The notes under the pieces are model-generated. The model saw only the letters and a program-made list of their open reading frames with translations, did not search any database and was not told where the DNA came from. This document shows, in pieces, positions 23,384 to 32,645 of a DNA stretch of 64,000 nt (position 1 is its first letter; every line of letters starts with the position of its first letter). Origin of the DNA: Solanum dulcamara (taxonomy: Eukaryota > Streptophyta > Magnoliopsida > Solanales > Solanaceae); assembly GCF_947179165.1 (NCBI RefSeq), contig NC_077248.1, positions 53,553,732 to 53,617,731 of the forward strand, in the 5' to 3' direction. Made by a program: the position numbers and the translations under genes.

Positions 23384-24084
23384 TGTCACGACCTAACCCC
23401 GTGGGCCGCGATTGGGATCCGACCTGGACCCCCATTTACGTAACTGTCGACTATAGTCAAACTGGACTATGTATAACATGATACTGCTCACAAAAACCTC
23501 AATGGGTTAAAACTTTTTCATGTTCATATAGCCTTCTAGATATAAGAACTCAGTGGGTGATAAAATATTCATACACATGTGGCCTCTTTCATTTGCATCA
23601 TGTCATAAAAGGGAAAGCCAACCGATAAGGCTGCCACAACATAATAGGTTTTACAATATATCGCATAGGCATAATTGAAATAAACTCCTAAACAACCCAC
23701 ACACATATATCTATAGACCTCTAAGAATAGGAACGACAACATATGGCGGGACAGGGCCCCCACCGTACCCCTGAATAAACGAAAACATAGAGCAGAGGTT
23801 TAGTACCCAACAGCTAGGCTCCGACACAATGGAGCTTTTCTCAAACTTGTTAGGTGGAAACCTAGGCTGGCGGATCGTCAAAGCGCGCGTCTGTACCTGC
23901 AGGCATGAACGCAGCCCCCCCCAAGAAGAGGGGGTCAGTACGATATGTGTACTGAGTATGTAAAGCATAAAATACCACAAGGAAAGTATAGTTGATACGG
24001 AGATGCAGAGAACAAGTACAACAATTAATAAATCACATTACCTGCACCTTCTAAAATGAGGTCATGTAACTTAGTATGATATTC

Positions 24085-24550
24085 CACACCTGGCCCGTTT
24101 ATGGGAATCGGTGTTACAAATTTATCTTTATGTCATTGTATGCATAAATATACCATAATCGGCCCTTTAATGAGACTCGGTCTGCAATCATGTCATCTTA
24201 TCATTGCATTTACATGGCATACCCAGCCCTTGGTGGGGCTCGGTCATACCCAGCCCTCTTTGGAACTCTGTGAATATTTATATAATCTTATATCATACCC
24301 GACCCCTTTTTGGGACTTCGGTCATACCCGACCCTCTATGGGACTCGGTAAAGATATGTTAACCATATGCACAAGCAGAGTAGTAAGTAACCATATGCAA
24401 GCTAGATCATTACCTCAGAGATCGTATCATGTTTAACTTATAGCTAAGGTATGCCAAAAGAAGAAAGAGAATGAACTCTACACAATCTGTACTTTCCTTT
24501 ATGTGGTTATCATAGTCACATTTCGTACTCGGCCCATCATGGGGATCGGT
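24085..24550 (-). repeat. Seven diverged copies of a 27-base stem-loop-like motif
   Basis: Copies at 24085-24113, 24151-24181, 24218-24244, 24245-24272, 24294-24322, 24323-24349 and 24524-24550 follow the pattern CATACCCGACC, 4 to 8 bases, then GGGACTCGGT. In each copy the CCGACC-like and GGGACTCGG-like parts can pair imperfectly. Some copies are directly adjacent and others are spaced. Plus-oriented family E copies have only one or two related blocks (e.g. 41725-41760, 41828-41862). Confidence 0.75.
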
Positions 24551-26423
24551 GAATAACCATGGCATCATAACCTCATTCCCATGCCAAATACGTCTCAAGA
24601 GAAAGAAAGGATAGCTTTACTTACCCATCACTTCCTAACGTAAGGAAGCTTGAGAAGCCTTAGTTCAATTACTGTAGGAGTGCTTTCATCAAGAAGTAAA
24701 TAAGGGCCGTGAATTACGCTTGGCATCTATGAGTAGATTTACCCTCAATCTCACACCATTCATTACTTAACTTGAAGACATTCTAAAAGAAGAGAAAGAG
24801 TAGGCTCTACATACTTATTCCAAAAATATGCCAAAAGAAAGCTTCACATACATCATATTCTCACACATAGAAGCCCTACTAGGAAATACTTAATCTTCAC
24901 TGGAACTCTAATACTGAACAGTGGATAGGGGTTATGAGGCGTACTCAGAATTATGGGAATGGAATTATCCCCGCACTTCATATACAATTCACTTAAGGCT
25001 AAACATTGCCAAAAGGAAAGAAACATAGCTGTACGAACTTATACCAAAACATGCCAAGAGAAAGCTTTACATACCTTGTTTGAATTATTCCTTATCCCGC
25101 TTGACTCGCCATCCTTTGAACCTATTCAACATGAAAGTAGTATGAATATCAACCCCTTTTACTTTTCATCACCCTAGGTTACATCTTAGTATTAATGGAA
25201 TCTATTTCCTTAGTCATTTCCCCAACTAGTTCTGTTATTCGCTAAGGCGTCGACGAAAATTGGGCAGCACCTCCCCTATAATATGACCTATCCAAATTTC
25301 CAATTAGGTACCTAAGACCTACAACCAACCAACAAAAACAACCTGTAGCAATTCACACCAACAATATACAACATAAACTCCAAATGACTTATTCAAAAAT
25401 ACGATAGCATAATAGGGCGTCTAGCCTTTATTTTGTAACGCCTTTCATTATACGCAACGAGGGGTCATGTGGATTCAACCAGCAGCACCCTAACCCACAT
25501 TAGACCATATTTAGGACCTGCAACAACACATCACACCCCTACAGCAGCACCTCACACGAACAACACTATCCTTCGATGATAATTTAACTATAGAGATTCC
25601 AATTTAGTTTATTTCGAACGTCAAGCATTTCTAGGACATTATTAAACTTCCAGCAGCATACAAGGGGTTTAATAAACCATATAAAAACACCATAAACTTC
25701 AAATTGAAAGGAAAATCCTTACCTTTCCCAAAATTGGCCAATACTCGCCAAACCTATCAAAATGTGAATTCTGGACAGCCTACTGTCTTGTATTGTCGCT
25801 TAGTTTCGAATGGGTAATTGAAGGAAACAAGATTTGTGTCCTCAATGAAAGTTATAGAAATGTGTCTTAGGGTAGAATAAAAGTTAGAATTAACCCTACA
25901 ACAATTTTATACAAAATGATATGCCCAAAATACCAACAGCAATCCGTGTAAGATTTCCAAAACCAAAACCTGGGCAGTACCTCCTCTACAATTCATCACC
26001 CTTTTTCGTGAAGATAAATGCAAAACTGGATTTAAGTCTACATAAAAGTTATATACCTATGAAATACCTTTCCAAAACATATTGAATCACCCAAAACTAA
26101 GCTATATACAAGAAGTTATACCAATATTACTAACAACTGTCCCCTCCAAAAATGGGTCTGTTCCCTAGCGTTTTCTCTTTAGGTTTCTCTTAGTTTTCCA
26201 AGTGAAGAACTAAAAATATGGTTCCGTAGGCATCGTAATATACATATATACACCTCCACATAATTGAGGAACACCGTAGATAATTAATTCACAGAATAAA
26301 AGTGAAGAACTTACCTTAATTTTCTCCAATTTGTGGCTGCTGTTGTGAGCTCTCTTTCTCTCACGTTTCTCTCTATAATTTGCTGATTTTTGGACTCCAA
26401 ATGACTTAAGAGTCATTAACATA

Positions 26424-26431
26424 CATATATA
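26424..26431 (-). promoter_or_regulatory. TATA box of family E solo LTR
   Basis: The minus strand reads CCCTATATATGTATG. The same TATATATATG box occurs in the tandem copies at 40294, 42925 and 45567, always about 20 bases after the ACACGTGTC-type elements. Confidence 0.65.
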
Positions 26432-26447
26432 GGGTCCCTTAGGAAGT

Positions 26448-26645
26448 GACACGTGTCAACCCCTAAGGGTGACACGTGTCAAACCCTTATTGGGCCACAG
26501 ATCCTTGCCTTATCTCCTAGGCTACCACGTGTCTTTGTGGGGCCTACCCTCAAGTAGGTGGGTCACCTACTTGACCTCCAAGCAGGTGGGTCACCTACTT
26601 GCTTGAGGTGCTGCCACGTGGAACCTCCTTATTGGCTTCCACGTG
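26448..26645 (-). promoter_or_regulatory. Cluster of five CACGTG (G-box/ABRE-like) elements
   Basis: CACGTG cores lie at 26450-26455, 26473-26478, 26526-26531, 26615-26620 and 26640-26645. The first two sit in perfect GACACGTGTC palindromes. They are 17 to 214 bases upstream of the TATA box. In plants CACGTG is bound by bZIP and bHLH factors (ABF/GBF, PIF), so the LTR promoter could have been responsive to stress hormone or light. That role is inference. Confidence 0.6.
26551..26601 (-). repeat. Two tandem palindromes in U3 of family E
   Basis: CAAGTAGGTG, GGT, CACCTACTTG (26551-26573) is a perfect inverted repeat with a 3-base centre. A second copy with one change lies at 26579-26601. Decayed copies occur in the tandem array near 40120-40175, 42745-42805 and 45395-45445. 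Confidence 0.75.
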
Positions 26646-26980
26646 TCATCTTCTCCTCTTCCTCGTGAGTTCGTAATCTCATCTCATTTTAAGAGCCTAT
26701 GTAATCCATGCTTCGCAAGCTTAGTACGTACTCCAATAGCTTAAGTATGTAAGACTTCGAGGTTAGTAGCTTACGTAGGTAATTCGAGTCCTACGACTCA
26801 TTACTTGGCCTCCAATTCCTTTTGGATTCTTATGACTCCATTTCCAACCTTCCTTCTCATGAGGTATCACAATCTTCTTTCCTTAGAGTTGTTTGATAGT
26901 GTCGTTGCTTATCCGGCTCACATTATCGTGTCTAAGGAAATTAAGAAGACATTCCAAGCTCGATAGTGCGGGGTGTAACA

Positions 26981-26985
26981 TTATT
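26981..26985. repeat. Target-site duplication, right of solo LTR
   Basis: TTATT, partner of TTAAT at 23379-23383. Confidence 0.8.
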
Positions 26986-27901
26986 ATCCATCAAAATATG
27001 TAAATAAAGTTCAAATATATCATAATCTATGCATTTAAAGTCATCATATAAAAGCCCATAAGATTTTATCATTTCGTATTGAAATACTAGGTTGAGAAAA
27101 CATTTGGGCTCTATGGGTGGAAGGACCCATGGATGAAAACCCACATACCTTGTTTGAATTCACTAGGAATTGAAGAAGATTATTGAAGAAGTTTGAAACC
27201 CTAGCTTAAATTTGGAGAGAAATCTTGAGGAGACTTGTGAGTTCTTGCCTTAGATTAAATCTGGAAAATTGGACCTATGGTACCACTATACGTGTTGTCG
27301 TCGTAATGACGAGTCATGCAAACGACCTTTCTTGCAGGCCTGACAAAAAGGGCCCAAAACATAGTCTATAAAGTTTGGGAACAATTCGTGTAAATCACCC
27401 GTTCTCAAGTAAACAATCTGTTTCCTTGGCTCATCCCGCAGGTCCCCAAAAGCTGCTAAATTAAAGCCTCTGAAGTTTATGAATAACCATTGTATAAGAA
27501 CCGTCCTCCCAGGAATGGTCTGTTCTCAAGGTTCATTTTGCATCCTAAAACATAGTCTCAGAATTTTATAAATGACTTGTGTATACAACCCTCCCTCAAG
27601 TAAACGACCCATTTTTTGGCTCGTAGACTTGGACCTAAGAGGTCCTTGAGACTTGGCATCTGAACTTAGCCTATGAGGGGTTTCTATAACCTATCTCCTG
27701 GTGGACGAATCGTCTTGGAAGGTTATACAACCTCTCCTAAGGTGGGGACTCCAAATTTTCTTCTCGAAGGGTTTCTCTACGACCCAACCTTATGAACCGT
27801 CTAAGTACCTATGAGCCATATAGGGGCTCGTTCACATGGATGGTTTGAGCTTTTGAGACTTTCCTCTTTGGTTCCAAATTTCTGACTTATGAGTTCTTAC
27901 A

Positions 27902-27916
27902 ATATCTCCTAATTGG
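27902..27916 (-). other. Polypurine tract of element C
   Basis: The minus strand reads CCAATTAGGAGATAT before the LTR start TGTAAGAAC. It is weaker in purines than the tract of A. Confidence 0.7.
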
Positions 27917-28138
27917 AAGCATTCCTTCTTGAATGAGATTAATTTATCTTAGGAAGGACAGAGAAAGAGGACTAGAAACCCAACATGAATAAAATGACAC
28001 ATGCAATGCATAAATCATGAGTTCTTTAAACTTAGCGTAAAATATGACTTTAAAATTTAACTTCATGAACATGCACGCATATGAAGACATAAGAAAACTG
28101 AAACATAGGAGTCATAAACATTGAGCATGAATAACTTA

Positions 28139-29570
28139 ATACCTTAGACTTGGGTAGAGTGAAAAAGATGAGGGTAAGGATTCATCATATCCATTTCCAC
28201 TTCCTATATAGCACTTTCAACTTGTTGATTTCTCCAAAGGACTTTAACAAATGCAATTTCTTTGTTCCTCAATCTCTTAACTTTCCGGTCAAAAATTTCA
28301 ATCGGGATTTCCTTATAGGTCAAGTTTTCCTCAAAATTCAGTACTTAAAAAGGAACAATGGAACTAGGATCACCCACACATTTTCTCAACATAGACATAT
28401 GGAACATCAGGAGAATTGGCCATCTCCATTGCCAACTCCAAGTCATAATCAACCTTGCCCATACGTCTCAAGAGATTATTTGTGTTCGTACATTTTTTCA
28501 TTATTGCAATACAAGGAAAGGCTACTTCACTAATCTTCTTCACCATAGGAGGTGATACGAGAAAAGTGTTTTATACGACCCTACATACCTAAGACTCAAT
28601 TTCCCCTTCTTACTAAATCAAACCACACCTTCCATGGGTGAAACCTTCAAATACACCCAGTCACCCACCTTAAACTCAAGATCCCTTCTTCTAATGTTGG
28701 AAAATGACTTTTGATGACTTTAAGCCGTCTTCAACCTTTACGTAATGATATTTACCTTTGCTAAAGCATTAAGTACCAAATAGAGGCCTAAAAAGGTCAT
28801 ATCACCTACTTTGAACCAACCAACCAGGGATCTACATCGCCTCCCATACAAAGCCTCAAATGGCACCATCTCAATACAAGATTGGTAACTATTATAATAG
28901 GCAAACTAGATGAGAGATAGATGACCATCCCAATTTTCTTTAAACTCCAACACACAAAACCTTAACATATCCTCTAGTGTTCGAATTGTCCTTTCGGCTT
29001 GCCCATTAGTTTGAGGATGGAATGCGGTGCTCAACTTTACCTTAGTACTAAGGCCTTTTTGAAATGATTTCCAAAAGTGAAAAGTGAATTGGGTACCATC
29101 AAAAATAAGGGACAACTACACACCATGCAATCACACCAACTCCCAAATGTACAACTTGGAATAGTCTTCGGCCCTAGGGAAAGTCTTAACTAGTAGAAAG
29201 TGAGCTGACTTAGTCATTCTATAAACAATCACCCAAAAAGAATCATGTCTCTCCCAAGTGTGAGGCAAACCCACTATAAAATCCATATTAACATGTTTCT
29301 ATTTTAAAGTAAGGATTTCAATATCTTGGGCTAGACCACCTGACATTTGATGTTCGGCCTTCACTTGTTGATAATTTGGACATTCAGGCATGAAACTTGT
29401 TATGTCCTTCTTTATGTCACCCCACCAATACAACTTTTTCAAGTCCCAATATATCTTCGTCGAATCGGGGTGAATGAAGTATGCAGAATTATGTGTTTCC
29501 ATCATGATCAAACTCCTTAGGCCGTCCACATCTGGAACACATAATTGACCTTGGTAATATAACACCCATC
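28139..29570 (-). pseudogene. pol: Element C integrase, with an unexplained insertion
   Basis: Open pieces are 29299-29565 (HHCC zinc region ETHNSAYFIH ... CPNYQQVK, where the third or fourth Cys is Tyr) and 28906-29115 (TQFTFHFWKSF and TNGQAERTIRTLEDMLR, with the catalytic Glu). Between core and C-terminus, about 100 bases at 28478-28579 have no counterpart in A. The chromodomain-like tail is represented near 28150-28330 in another frame. Several stops and frameshifts break the protein. Confidence 0.87.
28478..28579. other. Unassigned insertion of about 100 bases in element C integrase
   Basis: On either side the sequence follows element A (CGTCTCA... at about 2150 and CCTACATA at about 2173), but these bases have no match in A or F. 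No clear target duplication or terminal repeat is visible. It may be filler DNA from break repair or a small insertion. Confidence 0.55.
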
Positions 29571-29620
29571 TCCCCCTTGTGAAAAGACCTCTACCTTCTT
29601 TTCCTTTACCAATTTCTTTA

Positions 29621-29706
29621 GAATGGAAGGGAAGTTAACAGTACCCGACGATATTCAGGGATGAATATGGACTCATCGACAGGGATAATCATTTTGATCC
29701 TCAATA
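29621..29706. other. Unassigned insertion of about 85 bases in element C pol
   Basis: It replaces about 12 bases of the linker between RNase H and integrase (compare 3215-3230 in A). The segment GAATGGAAGGGAAGTTAAC through ATCCTCAATAAG has no match elsewhere in the window that I can see. It has a higher GC content than the flanks. Confidence 0.55.
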
Positions 29707-29715
29707 AGGGTCAGG

Positions 29716-30290
29716 TTAAAGGTCTTGTTTCGACTTAACACCCATTACCAAATAGGATTTAGACCCATTTTGGACAACCATACCACCATCATCGATACCA
29801 GGCAATTTCACCCCTAATCTAGAAAACTGGTGGAAATATTTTACCCACTTTCTCTTTTCTTCATTAACATGGGCCACAATCCACATAGACACTCTACTAA
29901 GCGCATCGGCAACCACATTAGCTTTACCTGGATGATAATGCACACTCTTGTCATAGTTCTTGAGGAGTTCTAGCCACCTTCTTTGTCTTAAATTGAGGTC
30001 CTTTTGGGTGAACACTTATTGAAGGCTCTTATGATCGGTATACACATCTTCATGTACCCCATCGAGGTAGTGCCACCAAATTTTCAAAGCAAAAACCATG
30101 GCCGCCAACTCAAGATCGTGGGTAGGGTAGTTACGCTCATGTACTTTGAATTGCCTAGAAGCATAGGCTATGAACTTACCATTTTGCATTAAGACACAAC
30201 CCAAAAAAACTTCGAAGCATCACAATAAACCACAAACCCCTCTAATTTTTCCAGTAGTGTCAAAATAGGAGCGAGGGTAAGTCGATCTTT
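29716..30290 (-). pseudogene. pol: Element C RNase H
   Basis: Open pieces are 30016-30204 ([20 protein letters not shown] and YTDHKSLQ) and 29716-30015 ([20 protein letters not shown] and [18 protein letters not shown]). The last piece is very close to A. A TAA stop splits them at 30016-30018 and a frameshift precedes [10 protein letters not shown]. The CDAS motif lies near 30215 in a different frame. Confidence 0.87.
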
Positions 30291-30890
30291 CAAGGTTTGG
30301 AAACTAGTTTAACACTCATCCTTACATATGAATCTCGCCTTATTTTGAGTTAATTTTATCATACGAGATGAGATGGAAGAGAACTCCTCAACAATCTTCT
30401 ATAGTAATTGGCTAGACCCAATAAGCTCTCTTTGAGAGTAGATTAAAATATAACCAATGAACACCATAACAAAAGTATCAAAGTGGGGTTTGAACACCCT
30501 ATTCATTAGGTCCATGAACATCTTTGGTGCATTCGTCAACCCAAAACTCATTAACACAAACTCAAAGTGTCCATACCTTGTTCGGAATGCCGTCTTGGGA
30601 ATGTCACACTCCCTTACCCTTAGTTGGTATAGACGGACCGACGGTCAATCTATGAGAAGTGACTCATCCCTTATAGTTGATAAAACAAGTCATCTATCCT
30701 AGGAAGTGGGTACTTGTTCTTAATAGTCACCTTATTCAATCACCGGTATTCTATGCATATTCGAAGCGACCCATCCTTCTTTCTCACAAATAGAACGAGA
30801 GTACCCTATGGCAAAATACTTGGCCTTATGAACCCCTTTTCCAATAAATCCTTTAATTGCTCCTTTAATTCCTTCAATTCCATCAATAAG
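30291..30890 (-). pseudogene. pol: Element C reverse transcriptase with internal deletion
   Basis: Compared with element A, about 220 bases between the equivalents of 3945 and 4160 are missing at about 30430, which removes the part after the active site (including the LGHVVS region). The box reads [10 protein letters not shown] (about 30440-30470) where FIDD is expected, so both catalytic Asp are lost. A further short loss is seen near 30625-30640. The region is the shortest RT in the window apart from F. Confidence 0.87.
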
Positions 30891-31490
30891 GAGGAATAGA
30901 GATAGGTTAAGTATTGGGGAGGAGATTGATACCATAATCAACTTCTCTTTAGAGAGAGACATCAAGAACGTCATCGGGAAAGACATTGGGAAACTCATTG
31001 ACTGCAGAGACTGACTCAAAAGGAGGAATTTTGGAGTCGCCATCCCTAACTCTCAATATGTGTTAAATACAACCTTTAGAAATAAATTTTTGAGACTTGA
31101 GACAAAAAATGAATCTACCCTTCACCACTGAATCACGACCCTTCCATTTAAGAACAGACTCATTTAGAAATGAAAACTTGACTCGATGAGCCCTATAATT
31201 TATGGAAGCATAAGATGCATGTAACCAATCCATTCTAAGGATGACGTTAAAATCTACCATGTCAAGCTCTATAAGATCACAAGGAATGACTTTTGCAAGA
31301 TGGACATGGGACAACCCCTATAGACCTTTCTAGCCACAATAGACTCACCCACAGGAGTAGACACCAAATAAGGCTCTACTAACATTTCGGGGAATATATT
31401 AAACCTATTAGCTAATAATGGAGTAACAAATGACAAGTTTGCACCTGGGCCAAACAATGTATATACATTAAAAGTAAAGATCCTTAACTT
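30891..31490 (-). pseudogene. pol: Element C protease and linker
   Basis: The active-site region reads LFGPGANLSFVTP (about 31430-31470); the catalytic Asp of the expected DPGA is Gly. Downstream are MLVEPYLVSTPVGES and, in another frame, ELDMVDFNVILRMDWLHA (31063-31314). It shares a 201-codon frame (31269-31874) with the end of Gag. The linker to RT is open at 30732-31043 in a shifted frame. Confidence 0.85.
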
Positions 31491-32430
31491 ACTGGTAACA
31501 ACATTTGGTGCTTCCTTGACCTCTTTCCTCCTATGAAATGCATAAAAACGGTTGGTGCATTGGGTACCAATGTTATCTCTTGGGACAATTGAGTTGGGAC
31601 TTTTGTCCTTATTGAATTTAGGAAAAAGAGTATTGGTGGAACCTTGTTCCACGAACCATTGACCACTTTGGACCTTACTATTGCTACCATAACCAGACCT
31701 TTGAAGGTTGAACCCTCCACCATCCACTTTAGCCTTTTTGAATCTAGACCTTTCCCTCAAATTCTCTTCTTCGATTTTTTTGGCATAATTATCAACCGTT
31801 TTGCATTCCTGGGACACCAAGCTTGAGACTCTAAAAATAAACTTACTCATCCTTGCCCGGGTGTCAGAGACCATAAATGTAGCATACTTGGACAGTTTTG
31901 TGAACTTAAAGGCATACTTCCTTGATGGAGGTTGATGAACTCTTGGATCTTTGCCTCACTAAGCACCAATAGAAATAACTAGTCTAGGAAGATAATTTTG
32001 AACTCTTCCCATTCTAATGGTCCCCTTTCTTCATCCCTCTCAAAAACCCAGTATTCGCACCACACTTGAGCTACAACACCTTTGAGTTGATAGGCCACTA
32101 GCTCGGCCTTTTCATTCGGTGGCACACCCATAATTTCTATGATCTGGTACACCTCATCAATGAACTGCACAGGTCCTCATTGAATTTAGAACCATCAAAC
32201 TCGAGCGAATTTATACTTTGAAAATCTTGAATTCGAGAGGCCAGATTTTGCACTTGAGGAGGAGGGACACCTTGATTCCTTTTGTGGGATACAACTTGAA
32301 CCAATAATATGATAATGTTGTAGAACTCGGCATGAGTTACCCCTTTCTCATGATGTGGGATATTCAGATCTGGAGGAGCTTGGTCTTTATCATTAACCCT
32401 TATTCTTGGAGGTTGTCTTCCATAAGGCAT
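31491..32430 (-). pseudogene. gag: Element C Gag lacking both zinc knuckles
   Basis: It starts at ATG 32428-32430 (MPYGRQPPRIRV). Pieces are 32137-32430, 31979-32170 (MQFIDEVYQIIEIMGVPPNE) and the N-terminal part of the 201-codon frame 31269-31874. In that frame PRDNIG is followed directly by TQCTNRFYAF; in A about 60 codons with both knuckles lie between the same motifs. The deletion keeps the frame. A second in-frame loss of about 10 codons is seen at ECKTVDNYAKKIEEE compared with A's MDISRLMTYAEQIEEE. It therefore lacks the nucleic-acid-binding part. Confidence 0.87.
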
Positions 32431-32629
32431 TATCTAAAGAATATAAAATCAGTCGTTAGTTAAAGGAAAACATAGGATACTCTAGGGCACGACATAAATT
32501 GAAAGAAGTGAAGCCCTTTATAAACGTCCCATAGTCTCCCATTCAGAGTAGTGGCATGCCTCACAACTATGAATAAGACCCTATTTAATGTGGTATGTTG
32601 CACTCCGAGGACCATTTCAAAAACCTCAT

Positions 32630-32641
32630 TCCCTGATACCA
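32630..32641 (-). other. Primer-binding site of element C
   Basis: The minus strand reads TGGTATCAGGGA, 10 of 12 matches to the initiator tRNA-Met type site, and lies four bases from the LTR. Confidence 0.8.
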
Positions 32642-32645
32642 AGTT

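Larger units (their letters stand above)
23384..26980 (-). repeat. Solo LTR of family E, full length
   Basis: The LTR is 3,597 bases and starts in element orientation TGTTACACCCCGCAC (26980) and ends GGTTAGGTCGTGACA (23384). It matches 39745-42646, reversed. A target duplication with one change brackets it, and no internal region or second LTR is present, so it is a solo LTR from LTR-LTR recombination. It has a TATA box (26424-26431), five CACGTG boxes (26526-26645 and 26448-26480), two tandem palindromes (26551-26601) and seven stem-loop-like repeats (24085-24550). No coding region is visible. Confidence 0.92.
22021..27901 (-). repeat. 3' LTR of element C, split by a solo LTR
   Basis: It aligns with 32646-34980. 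Without the nested insertion it is about 2,280 bases. A 52-base tandem duplication (22329-22432) is present here only. About 130 bases present in the 5' LTR (roughly 34203-34333) are missing near 27255. A conserved hairpin lies at 22491-22513. No gene is visible. Confidence 0.9.

Noticed and set aside
24085..24550. Regular repeats that might suggest a CRISPR-like array
   Set aside because: Repeats are diverged, spacing is irregular, and the setting is a plant LTR.
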